Below, piece after piece: positions 22,701-34,867 of a DNA stretch of 64,000 nt (position 1 is the stretch's first letter; every line of letters starts with the position of its first letter). The DNA is from Limanda limanda. Taxonomy: Eukaryota > Chordata > Actinopteri > Pleuronectiformes > Pleuronectidae. Under the pieces are notes generated by a model that was not told the origin of the DNA, did not search any database, and worked only from the letters and a program-made list of their open reading frames with translations. Both the position numbers and the translations under genes were made by a program. Location: NCBI RefSeq assembly GCF_963576545.1, contig NW_026870491.1:124001-188000 (forward strand), given 5' to 3'.

Positions 22701-23789
22701 GTCGGAGAGACTTGCAAGTAGGCTCTACCCCCACTAAATGGGGTAGCGCGCATCGATCGGTACCATCCTTGAGCTTCTCCGACTTTCGGAAGGGTTAGGG
22801 TTAGGGATGAAAGCACATAGGAGAAAGAGATATTCTTGAATAACTTTTTTTGTGAAGGTCGGAGAGACTTGCAAGTAGGCTCTACCCCCACTAAATGGGG
22901 TAGCGCGCATCGATCGGTACCATCCTTGAGCTTCTCCGACTTTCGGAAGGGTTAGGGTTAGGGTTAGGGATGAAAGCACATAGGAGAAAGAGATATTCTT
23001 GAATAACTTTTTTTGTGAAGGTCGGAGAGACTTGGAAAGTGGTTGCATCTGGACTAATTTGGGTCCTGCGGATCGATTGGTACCATCCCCGAGCTTGTAC
23101 GACCTTCGGAAGAGGTCGACCGACGAAATTCCCCCAAATCTGAGGAGATATTCTTGAATAACTTTTTTTGTGAAGGTCGGAGAGACTTGCAAGTAGGCTC
23201 TACCCCCACTAAATGGGGTTGCGCGCATCGATCGGTACCATCCTTGAGCTTCTCCGACTTTCGGAAGGGTTAGGGTTAGGGTTAGGGATGAAAGCACATA
23301 GGAGAAAGAGATATTCTTGAATAACTTTTTTTGTGAAGGTCGGAGAGACTTGCAAGTAGGCTCTACCCCCACTAAATGGGGTAGCGCGCATCGATCGGTA
23401 CCATCCTTGAGCTTCTCCGACTTTCGGAAGGGTTAGGGTTAGGGTTAGGGATGAAAGCACATAGGAGAAAGAGATATTCTTGAATAACTTTTTTTGTGAA
23501 GGTCGGAGAGACTTGGAAAGTGGTTGCATCTGGACTAATTTGGGTCCTGCGGATCGATTGGTACCATCCCCGAGCTTGTACGACCTTCGGAAGAGGTCGA
23601 CCGACGAAATTCCCCCAAATCTGAGGAGATATTCTTGAATAACTTTTTTTGTGAAGGTCGGAGAGACTTGCAAGTAGGCTCTACCCCCACTAAATGGGGT
23701 TGCGCGCATCGATCAGTACCATCCTTGAGCTTCTCCGACTTTCGGAAGGGTTAGGGTTAGGGTTAGGGATGAAAGCACATAGGAGAAAG
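19775..23789 (+). repeat. Segment of 4,015 bp, tandem repeat of flanking segments
   Basis: B starts: 19775, 20582, 21063, 22027, 22991 and 23472, followed by 4, 2, 5, 5, 2 and 1 A units; 157 bp A copies at 21381 and 22671. The opening order (B with CTTCGAAAG, A with CAGTTCC, three A, B, A with AAATAGGG, A, B with CTTCGAAAG) is the same at 13820, 19775 and 23790. About 18.33-21.4 kb matches 22.35-25.4 kb at a constant 4,015 bp offset. Confidence 0.83.
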
Positions 23790-25232
23790 AGATATTCTTG
23801 AATAACTTTTTTTGTGAAGGTCGGAGAGACTTGGAAAGTGGTTGCATCTGGACTAATTTGGGTCCTGCGGATCGATTGGTACCATCCCCGAGCTTGTACG
23901 ACCTTCGAAAGAGGTCGACCGACGAAATTCCCCCAAATCTGAGGAGATATTCTTGAATAACTTTTTTTGTGAAAGTCGGAGAGACTTGCAAGTAGGCTCT
24001 ACCCCCACTAAATGGGGTTGCGCGCATCGATCAGTTCCATCCTTGAGCTTCTCCGACTTTCGGAAGGGTTAGGGTTAGGGTTAGGGATGAAAGCACATAG
24101 GAGAAAGAGATATTCTTGAATAACTTTTTTTGTGAAGGTCGGAGAGACTTGCAAGTAGGCTCTACCCCCACTAAATGGGGTAGCGCGCATCGATCGGTAC
24201 CATCCTTGAGCTTCTCCGACTTTCGGAAGGGTTAGGGTTAGGGTTAGGGATGAAAGCACATAGGAGAAAGAGATATTCTTGAATAACTTTTTTTGTGAAG
24301 GTCGGAGAGACTTGCAAGTAGGCTCTACCCCCACTAAATGGGGTAGCGCGCATCGATCGGTACCATCCTTGAGCTTCTCCGACTTTCGGAAGGGTTAGGG
24401 TTAGGGTTAGGGATGAAAGCACATAGGAGAAAGAGATATTCTTGAATAACTTTTTTTGTGAAGGTCGGAGAGACTTGCAAGTAGGCTCTACCCCCACTAA
24501 ATGGGGTAGCGCGCATCGATCGGTACCATCCTTGAGCTTCTCCGACTTTCGGAAGGGTTAGGGTTAGGGTTAGGGATGAAAGCACATAGGAGAAAGAGAT
24601 ATTCTTGAATAACTTTTTTTGTGAAGGTCGGAGAGACTTGGAAAGTGGTTGCATCTGGACTAATTTGGGTCCTGCGGATCGATTGGTACCATCCCCGAGC
24701 TTGTACGACCTTCGGAAGAGGTCGACCGACGAAATTCCCCCAAATCTGAGGAGATATTCTTGAATAACTTTTTTTGTGAAGGTCGGAGAGACTTGCAAGT
24801 AGGCTCTACCCCCACTAAATAGGGTTGCGCGCATCGATCGGTACCATCCTTGAGCTTCTCCGACTTTCGGAAGGGTTAGGGTTAGGGTTAGGGATGAAAG
24901 CACATAGGAGAAAGAGATATTCTTGAATAACTTTTTTTGTGAAGGTCGGAGAGACTTGCAAGTAGGCTCTACCCCCACTAAATGGGGTAGCGCGCATCGA
25001 TCGGTACCATCCTTGAGCTTCTCCGACTTTCGGAAGGGTTAGGGTTAGGGTTAGGGATGAAAGCACATAGGAGAAAGAGATATTCTTGAATAACTTTTTT
25101 TGTGAAGGTCGGAGAGACTTGGAAAGTGGTTGCATCTGGACTAATTTGGGTCCTGCGGATCGATTGGTACCATCCCCGAGCTTGTACGACCTTCGAAAGA
25201 GGTCGACCGACGAAATTCCCCCAAATCTGAGG
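23790..25232 (+). repeat. Third copy of the 13820/19775 opening
   Basis: B at 23790 with four A, B at 24597 with two A, and B at 25078. It carries the same CTTCGAAAG, CAGTTCC and AAATAGGG markers as 13820 and 19775, plus a private GTGAAAGTCGG change at about 23974. The CTTCGAAAG variant is last seen in the B at 25078, so a domain boundary lies close to 25.2 kb. Confidence 0.82.
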
Positions 25233-28200
25233 AGATATTCTTGAATAACTTTTTTTGTGAAGGTCGGAGAGACTTGCAAGTAGGCTCTACCCCCACTAAA
25301 TGGGGTTGCGCGCATCGATCGGTACCATCCTTGAGCTTCTCCGACTTTCGGAAGGGTTAGGGTTAGGGTTAGGGATGAAAGCACATAGGAGAAAGAGATA
25401 TTCTTGAATAACTTTTTTTGTGAAGGTCGGAGAGACTTGCAAGTAGGCTCTACCCCCACTAAATGGGGTAGCGCGCATCGATCGGTACCATCCTTGAGCT
25501 TCTCCGACTTTCGGAAGGGTTAGGGTTAGGGTTAGGGATGAAAGCACATAGGAGAAAGAGATATTCTTGAATAACTTTTTTTGTGAAGGTCGGAGAGACT
25601 TGCAAGTAGGCTCTACCCCCACTAAATGGGGTAGCGCGCATCGATCGGTACCATCCTTGAGCTTCTCCGACTTTCGGAAGGGTTAGGGTTAGGGTTAGGG
25701 ATGAAAGCACATAGGAGAAAGAGATATTCTTGAATAACTTTTTTTGTGAAGGTCGGAGAGACTTGCAAGTAGGCTCTACCCCCACTAAATGGGGTAGCGC
25801 GCATCGATCGGTACCATCCTTGAGCTTCTCCGACTTTCGGAAGGGTTAGGGTTAGGGTTAGGGATGAAAGCACATAGGAGAAAGAGATATTCTTGAATAA
25901 CTTTTTTTGTGAAGGTCGGAGAGACTTGGAAAGTGGTTGCATCTGGACTAATTTGGGTCCTGCGGATCGATTGGTACCATCCCCGAGCTTGTACGACCTT
26001 CGGAAGAGGTCGACCGACGAAATTCCCCCAAATCTGAGGAGATATTCTTGAATAACTTTTTTTGTGAAGGTCGGAGAGACTTGCAAGTAGGCTCTACCCC
26101 CACTAAATGGGGTTGCGCGCATCGATCGGTACCATCCTTGAGCTTCTCCGACTTTCGGAAGGGTTAGGGTTAGGGTTAGGGATGAAAGCACATAGGAGAA
26201 AGAGATATTCTTGAATAACTTTTTTTGTGAAGGTCGGAGAGACTTGCAAGTAGGCTCTACCCCCACTAAATGGGGTAGCGCGCATCGATCGGTACCATCC
26301 TTGAGCTTCTCCGACTTTCGGAAGGGTTAGGGTTAGGGTTAGGGATGAAAGCACATAGGAGAAAGAGATATTCTTGAATAACTTTTTTTGTGAAGGTCGG
26401 AGAGACTTGGAAAGTGGTTGCATCTGGACTAATTTGGGTCCTGCGGATCGATTGGTACCATCCCCGAGCTTGTACGACCTTCGGAAGAGGTCGACCGACG
26501 AAATTCCCCCAAATCTGAGGAGATATTCTTGAATAACTTTTTTTGTGAAGGTCGGAGAGACTTGCAAGTAGGCTCTACCCCCACTAAATGGGGTTGCGCG
26601 CATCGATCAGTACCATCCTTGAGCTTCTCCGACTTTCGGAAGGGTTAGGGTTAGGGTTAGGGATGAAAGCACATAGGAGAAAGAGATATTCTTGAATAAC
26701 TTTTTTTGTGAAGGTCGGAGAGACTTGGAAAGTGGTTGCATCTGGACTAATTTGGGTCCTGCGGATCGATTGGTACCATCCCCGAGCTTGTACGACCTTC
26801 GGAAGAGGTCGACCGACGAAATTCCCCCAAATCTGAGGAGATATTCTTGAATAACTTTTTTTGTGAAGGTCGGAGAGACTTGCAAGTAGGCTCTACCCCC
26901 ACTAAATGGGGTTGCGCGCATCGATCAGTACCATCCTTGAGCTTCTCCGACTTTCGGAAGGGTTAGGGTTAGGGTTAGGGATGAAAGCACATAGGTGAAA
27001 GAGATATTCTTGAATAACTTTTTTTGTGAAGGTCGGAGAGACTTGCAAGTAGGCTCTACCCCCACTAAATGGGGTAGCGCGCATCGATCGGTACCATCCT
27101 TGAGCTTCTCCGACTTTCGGAAGGGTTAGGGTTAGGGTTAGGGATGAAAGCACATAGGAGAAAGAGATATTCTTGAATAACTTTTTTTGTGAAGGTCGGA
27201 GAGACTTGGAAAGTGGTTGCATCTGGACTAATTTGGGTCCTGCGGATCGATTGGTACCATCCCCGAGCTTGTACGACCTTCGGAAGAGGTCGACCGACGA
27301 AATTCCCCCAAATCTGAGGAGATATTCTTGAATAACTTTTTTTGTGAAGGTCGGAGAGACTTGCAAGTAGGCTCTACCCCCACTAAATGGGGTTGCGCGC
27401 ATCGATCGGTACCATCCTTGAGCTTCTCCGACTTTCGGAAGGGTTAGGGTTAGGGTTAGGGATGAAAGCACATAGGAGAAAGAGATATTCTTGAATAACT
27501 TTTTTTGTGAAGGTCGGAGAGACTTGCAAGTAGGCTCTACCCCCACTAAATGGGGTAGCGCGCATCGATCGGTACCATCCTTGAGCTTCTCCGACTTTCG
27601 GAAGGGTTAGGGTTAGGGTTAGGGATGAAAGCACATAGGAGAAAGAGATATTCTTGAATAACTTTTTTTGTGAAGGTCGGAGAGACTTGGAAAGTGGTTG
27701 CATCTGGACTAATTTGGGTCCTGCGGATCGATTGGTACCATCCCCGAGCTTGTACGACCTTCGGAAGAGGTCGACCGACGAAATTCCCCCAAATCTGAGG
27801 AGATATTCTTGAATAACTTTTTTTGTGAAGGTCGGAGAGACTTGCAAGTAGGCTCTACCCCCACTAAATGGGGTTGCGCGCATCGATCGGTACCATCCTT
27901 GAGCTTCTCCGACGTTCGGAAGGGTTAGGGTTAGGGTTAGGGATGAAAGCACATAGGAGAAAGAGATATTCTTGAATAACTTTTTTTGTGAAGGTCGGAG
28001 AGACTTGCAAGTAGGCTCTACCCCCACTAAATGGGGTAGCGCGCATCGATCGGTACCATCCTTGAGCTTCTCCGACTTTCGGAAGGGTTAGGGTTAGGGT
28101 TAGGGATGAAAGCACATAGGAGAAAGAGATATTCTTGAATAACTTTTTTTGTGAAGGTCGGAGAGACTTGCAAGTAGGCTCTACCCCCACTAAATGGGGT

Positions 28201-31200
28201 AGCGCGCATCGATCGGTACCATCCTTGAGCTTCTCCGACTTTCGGAAGGGTTAGGGTTAGGGTTAGGGATGAAAGCACATAGGAGAAAGAGATATTCTTG
28301 AATAACTTTTTTTGTGAAGGTCGGAGAGACTTGCAAGTAGGCTCTACCCCCACTAAATGGGGTAGCGCGCATCGATCGGTACCATCTTTGAGCTTCTCCG
28401 ACTTTCGGAAGGGTTAGGGTTAGGGTTAGGGATGAAAGCACATAGGAGAAAGAGATATTCTTGAATAACTTTTTTTGTGAAGGTCGGAGAGACTTGGAAA
28501 GTGGTTGCATCTGGACTAATTTGGGTCCTGCGGATCGATTGGTACCATCCCCGAGCTTGTACGACCTTCGGAAGAGGTCGACCGACGAAATTCCCCCAAA
28601 TCTGAGGAGATATTCTTGAATAACTTTTTTTGTGAAGGTCGGAGAGACTTGCAAGTAGGCTCTACCCCCACTAAATGGGGTTGCGCGCATCGATCAGTAC
28701 CATCCTTGAGCTTCTCCGACTTTCGGAAGGGTTAGGGTTAGGGTTAGGGATGAAAGCACATAGGAGAAAGAGATATTCTTGAATAACTTTTTTTGTGAAG
28801 GTCGGAGAGACTTGCAAGTAGGCTCTACCCCCACTAAATGGGGTAGCGCGCATCGATCGGTACCATCCTGGAGCTTCTCCGACTTTCGGAAGGGTTAGGG
28901 TTAGGGTTAGGGATGAAAGCACATAGGAGAAAGAGATATTCTTGAATAACTTTTTTTTGAAGGTCGGAGAGACTTGGAAAGTGGTTGCATCTGGACTAAT
29001 TTGGGTCCTGCGGATCGATTGGTACCATCCCCGAGCTTGTACGACCTTCGGAAGAGGTCGACCGACGAAATTCCCCCAAATCTGAGGAGATATTCTTGAA
29101 TAACTTTTTTTGTGAAGGTCGGAGAGACTTGCAAGTAGGCTATACCCCCACTAAATGGGGTTGCGCGCATCGATCAGTACCATCCTTGAGCTTCTCCGAC
29201 TTTCGGAAGGGTTAGGGTTAGGGTTAGGGATGAAAGCACATAGGAGAAAGAGATATTCTTGAATAACTTTTTTTGTGAAGGTCGGAGAGACTTGGAAAGT
29301 GGTTGCATCTGGACTAATTTGGGTCCTGCGGATCGATTGGTACCATCCCCGAGCTTGTACGACCTTCGGAAGAGGTCGACCGACGAAATTCCCCCAAATC
29401 TGAGGAGATATTCTTGAATAACTTTTTTTGTGAAGGTCGGAGAGACTTGCAAGTAGGCTCTACCCCCACTAAATGGGGTTGCGCGCATCGATCAGTACCA
29501 TCCTTGAGCTTCTCCGACTTTCGGAAGGGTTAGGGTTAGGGTTAGGGATGAAAGCACATAGGAGAAAGAGATATTCTTGAATAACTTTTTTTGTGAAGGT
29601 CGGAGAGACTTGCAAGTAGGCTCTACCCCCACTAAATGGGGTAGCGCGCATCGATCGGTACCATCCTTGAGCTTCTCCGACTTTCGGAAGGGTTAGGGTT
29701 AGGGTTAGGGATGAAAGCACATAGGAGAAAGAGATATTCTTGAATAACTTTTTTTGTGAAGGTCGGAGAGACTTGGAAAGTGGTTGCATCTGGACTAATT
29801 TGGGTCCTGCGGATCGATTGGTACCATCCCCGAGCTTGTACGACCTTCGGAAGAGGTCGACCGACGAAATTCCCCCAAATCTGAGGAGATATTCTTGAAT
29901 AACTTTTTTTGTGAAGGTCGGAGAGACTTGCAAGTAGGCTCTACCCCCACTAAATGGGGTTGCGCGCATCGATCGGTACCATCCTTGAGCTTCTCCGACT
30001 TTCGGAAGGGTTAGGGTTAGGGTTAGGGATGAAAGCACATAGGAGAAAGAGATATTCTTGAATAACTTTTTTTGTGAAGGTCGGAGAGACTTGCAAGTAG
30101 GCTCTACCCCCACTAAATGGGGTAGCGCGCATCGATCGGTACCATCTTTGAGCTTCTCCGACTTTCGGAAGGGTTAGGGTTAGGGTTAGGGATGAAAGCA
30201 CATAGGAGAAAGAGATATTCTTGAATAACTTTTTTTGTGAAGGTCGGAGAGACTTGGAAAGTGGTTGCATCTGGACTAATTTGGGTCCTGCGGATCGATT
30301 GGTACCATCCCCGAGCTTGTACGACCTTCGGAAGAGGTCGACCGACGAAATTCCCCCAAATCTGAGGAGATATTCTTGAATAACTTTTTTTGTGAAGGTC
30401 GGAGAGACTTGCAAGTAGGCTCTACCCCCACTAAATGGGGTTGCGCGCATCGATCGGTACCATCCTTGAGCTTCTCCGACGTTCGGAAGGGTTAGGGTTA
30501 GGGTTAGGGATGAAAGCACATAGGAGAAAGAGATATTCTTGAATAACTTTTTTTGTGAAGGTCGGAGAGACTTGCAAGTAGGCTCTACCCCCACTAAATG
30601 GGGTAGCGCGCATCGATCGGTACCATCCTTGAGCTTCTCCGACTTTCGGAAGGGTTAGGGTTAGGGTTAGGGATGAAAGCACATAGGAGAAAGAGATATT
30701 CTTGAATAACTTTTTTTGTGAAGGTCGGAGAGACTTGCAAGTAGGCTCTACCCCCACTAAATGGGGTAGCGCGCATCGATCGGTATCATCCTTGAGCTTC
30801 TCCGACTTTCGGAAGGGTTAGGGTTAGGGTTAGGGATGAAAGCACATAGGAGAAAGAGATATTCTTGAATAACATTTTTTTTGTGAAGGTCGGAGAGACT
30901 TGCAAGTAGGCTCTACCCCCACTAAATGGGGTAGCGCGCATCGATCGGTACCATCCTTGAGCTTCTCCGACTTTCGGAAGGGTTAGGGTTAGGGTTAGGG
31001 ATGAAAGCACATAGGAGAAAGAGATATTCTTGAATAACTTTTTTTGTGAAGGTCGGAGAGACTTGCAAGTAGGCTCTACCCCCACTAAATGGGGTAGCGC
31101 GCATCGATCGGTACCATCTTTGAGCTTCTCCGACTTTCGGAAGGGTTAGGGTTAGGGTTAGGGATGAAAGCACATAGGAGAAAGAGATATTCTTGAATAA

Positions 31201-31819
31201 CTTTTTTTGTGAAGGTCGGAGAGACTTGGAAAGTGGTTGCATCTGGACTAATTTGGGTCCTGCGGATCGATTGGTACCATCCCCGAGCTTGTACGACCTT
31301 CGGAAGAGGTCGACCGACGAAATTCCCCCAAATCTGAGGAGATATTCTTGAATAACTTTTTTTGTGAAGGTCGGAGAGACTTGCAAGTAGGCTCTACCCC
31401 CACTAAATGGGGTTGCGCGCATCGATCAGTACCATCCTTGAGCTTCTCCGACTTTCGGAAGGGTTAGGGTTAGGGTTAGGGATGAAAGCACATAGGAGAA
31501 AGAGATATTCTTGAATAACTTTTTTTGTGAAGGTCGGAGAGACTTGCAAGTAGGCTCTACCCCCACTAAATGGGGTAGCGCGCATCGATCGGTACCATCC
31601 TTGAGCTTCTCCGACTTTCGGAAGGGTTAGGGTTAGGGTTAGGGATGAAAGCACATAGGAGAAAGAGATATTCTTGAATAACTTTTTTTTGAAGGTCGGA
31701 GAGACTTGGAAAGTGGTTGCATCTGGACTAATTTGGGTCCTGCGGATCGATTGGTACCATCCCCGAGCTTGTACGACCTTCGGAAGAGGTCGACCGACGA
31801 AATTCCCCCAAATCTGAGG
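25233..31819 (+). repeat. 6,587 bp block, copy 1
   Basis: Four A units, then B starts at 25885, 26366, 26684, 27165, 27646, 28453, 28934 (154 bp), 29251, 29732, 30213, 31185 and 31666 (154 bp), followed by 2, 1, 2, 2, 4, 2, 1, 2, 2, 5, 2 and 0 A units inside the block. Markers: AGGTGAAAG at 26993, GACGTTCGG at 27911 and 30478, CATCCTGGAG at 28870, GGCTATACC in the A at 29088, and the 165 bp A at 30857. Each recurs 9,635 bp downstream. This block therefore has a second copy at 34868-41454. Confidence 0.88.
30857..31021 (+). repeat. 165 bp A class: expanded T tract
   Basis: The core reads AAC-A-T8-GTG rather than AAC-T7-GTG, a two-base gain. Seven A copies have it: 30857, 40492, 49473, 50282, 53171, 56541 and 59430. 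Each directly follows an A with CGGTATCATCC (for example 30786), so the two changes travel together as a haplotype. One B unit (48827) has the same core. Confidence 0.9.
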
Positions 31820-34800
31820 AGATATTCTTGAATAACTTTTTTTGTGAAGGTCGGAGAGACTTGCAAGTAGGCTCTACCCCCACTAAATGGGGTTGCGCGC
31901 ATCGATCGGTACCATCCTTGAGCTTCTCCGACTTTCGGAAGGGTTAGGGTTAGGGTTAGGGATGAAAGCACATAGGAGAAAGAGATATTCTTGAATAACT
32001 TTTTTTGTGAAGGTCGGAGAGACTTGCAAGTAGGCTCTACCCCCACTAAATGGGGTAGCGCGCATCGATCGGTACCATCCTTGAGCTTCTCCGACTTTCG
32101 GAAGGGTTAGGGTTAGGGTTAGGGATGAAAGCACATAGGAGAAAGAGATATTCTTGAATAACTTTTTTTGTGAAGGTCGGAGAGACTTGCAAGTAGGCTC
32201 TACCCCCACTAAATGGGGTAGCGCGCATCGATCGGTACCATCCTTGAGCTTCTCCGACTTTCGGAAGGGTTAGGGTTAGGGTTAGGGATGAAAGCACATA
32301 GGAGAAAGAGATATTCTTGAATAACTTTTTTTGTGAAGGTCGGAGAGACTTGCAAGTAGGCTCTACCCCCACTAAATGGGGTAGCGCGCATCGATCGGTA
32401 CCATCCTTGAGCTTCTCCGACTTTCGGAAGGGTTAGGGTTAGGGTTAGGGATGAAAGCACATAGGAGAAAGAGATATTCTTGAATAACTTTTTTTGTGAA
32501 GGTCGGAGAGACTTGGAAAGTGGTTGCATCTGGACTAATTTGGGTCCTGCGGATCGATTGGTACCATCCCCGAGCTTGTACGACCTTCGGAAGAGGTCGA
32601 CCGACGAAATTCCCCCAAATCTGAGGAGATATTCTTGAATAACTTTTTTTGTGAAGGTCGGAGAGACTTGCAAGTAGGCTCTACCCCCACTAAATGGGGT
32701 TGCGCGCATCGATCGGTACCATCCTTGAGCTTCTCCGACTTTCGGAAGGGTTAGGGTTAGGGTTAGGGATGAAAGCACATAGGAGAAAGAGATATTCTTG
32801 AATAACTTTTTTTGTGAAGGTCGGAGAGACTTGCAAGTAGGCTCTACCCCCACTAAATGGGGTAGCGCGCATCGATCGGTACCATCCTTGAGCTTCTCCG
32901 ACTTTCGGAAGGGTTAGGGTTAGGGTTAGGGATGAAAGCACATAGGAGAAAGAGATATTCTTGAATAACTTTTTTTGTGAAGGTCGGAGAGACTTGGAAA
33001 GTGGTTGCATCTGGACTAATTTGGGTCCTGCGGATCGATTGGTACCATCCCCGAGCTTGTACGACCTTCGGAAGAGGTCGACCGACGAAATTCCCCCAAA
33101 TCTGAGGAGATATTCTTGAATAACTTTTTTTGTGAAGGTCGGAGAGACTTGCAAGTAGGCTCTACCCCCACTAAATGGGGTTGCGCGCATCGATCAGTAC
33201 CATCCTTGAGCTTCTCCGACTTTCGGAAGGGTTAGGGTTAGGGTTAGGGATGAAAGCACATAGGAGAAAGAGATATTCTTGAATAACTTTTTTTGTGAAG
33301 GTCGGAGAGACTTGGAAAGTGGTTGCATCTGGACTAATTTGGGTCCTGCGGATCGATTGGTACCATCCCCGAGCTTGTACGACCTTCGGAAGAGGTCGAC
33401 CGACGAAATTCCCCCAAATCTGAGGAGATATTCTTGAATAACTTTTTTTGTGAAGGTCGGAGAGACTTGCAAGTAGGCTCTACCCCCACTAAATGGGGTT
33501 GCGCGCATCGATCAGTACCATCCTTGAGCTTCTCCGACTTTCGGAAGGGTTAGGGTTAGGGTTAGGGATGAAAGCACATAGGTGAAAGAGATATTCTTGA
33601 ATAACTTTTTTTGTGAAGGTCGGAGAGACTTGCAAGTAGGCTCTACCCCCACTAAATGGGGTAGCGCGCATCGATCGGTACCATCCTTGAGCTTCTCCGA
33701 CTTTCGGAAGGGTTAGGGTTAGGGTTAGGGATGAAAGCACATAGGAGAAAGAGATATTCTTGAATAACTTTTTTTGTGAAGGTCGGAGAGACTTGGAAAG
33801 TGGTTGCATCTGGACTAATTTGGGTCCTGCGGATCGATTGGTACCATCCCCGAGCTTGTACGACCTTCGGAAGAGGTCGACCGACGAAATTCCCCCAAAT
33901 CTGAGGAGATATTCTTGAATAACTTTTTTTGTGAAGGTCGGAGAGACTTGCAAGTAGGCTCTACCCCCACTAAATGGGGTTGCGCGCATCGATCGGTACC
34001 ATCCTTGAGCTTCTCCGACTTTCGGAAGGGTTAGGGTTAGGGTTAGGGATGAAAGCACATAGGAGAAAGAGATATTCTTGAATAACTTTTTTTGTGAAGG
34101 TCGGAGAGACTTGCAAGTAGGCTCTACCCCCACTAAATGGGGTAGCGCGCATCGATCGGTACCATCTTTGAGCTTCTCCGACTTTCGGAAGGGTTAGGGT
34201 TAGGGTTAGGGATGAAAGCACATAGGAGAAAGAGATATTCTTGAATAACTTTTTTTGTGAAGGTCGGAGAGACTTGGAAAGTGGTTGCATCTGGACTAAT
34301 TTGGGTCCTGCGGATCGATTGGTACCATCCCCGAGCTTGTACGACCTTCGGAAGAGGTCGACCGACGAAATTCCCCCAAATCTGAGGAGATATTCTTGAA
34401 TAACTTTTTTTGTGAAGGTCGGAGAGACTTGCAAGTAGGCTCTACCCCCACTAAATGGGGTTGCGCGCATCGATCAGTACCATCCTTGAGCTTCTCCGAC
34501 TTTCGGAAGGGTTAGGGTTAGGGTTAGGGATGAAAGCACATAGGAGAAAGAGATATTCTTGAATAACTTTTTTTGTGAAGGTCGGAGAGACTTGCAAGTA
34601 GGCTCTACCCCCACTAAATGGGGTAGCGCGCATCGATCGGTACCATCCTTGAGCTTCTCCGACTTTCGGAAGGGTTAGGGTTAGGGTTAGGGATGAAAGC
34701 ACATAGGAGAAAGAGATATTCTTGAATAACTTTTTTTTGAAGGTCGGAGAGACTTGGAAAGTGGTTGCATCTGGACTAATTTGGGTCCTGCGGATCGATT

Positions 34801-34867
34801 GGTACCATCCCCGAGCTTGTACGACCTTCGGAAGAGGTCGACCGACGAAATTCCCCCAAATCTGAGG
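31820..34867 (+). repeat. Shortened 3,048 bp copy of the 6,587 bp block
   Basis: Four A units, then B starts at 32472, 32953, 33271, 33752, 34233 and 34714 (154 bp), followed by 2, 1, 2, 2, 2 and 0 A units. Units 31820-34069 match 25233-27482, including AGGTGAAAG at 33580. From 34070 (CATCTTTGAG at 34167) the order matches 31022-31819. The simplest reading is a 6,587 bp block that lost 3,539 bp between two A units, by unequal exchange. Confidence 0.8.
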
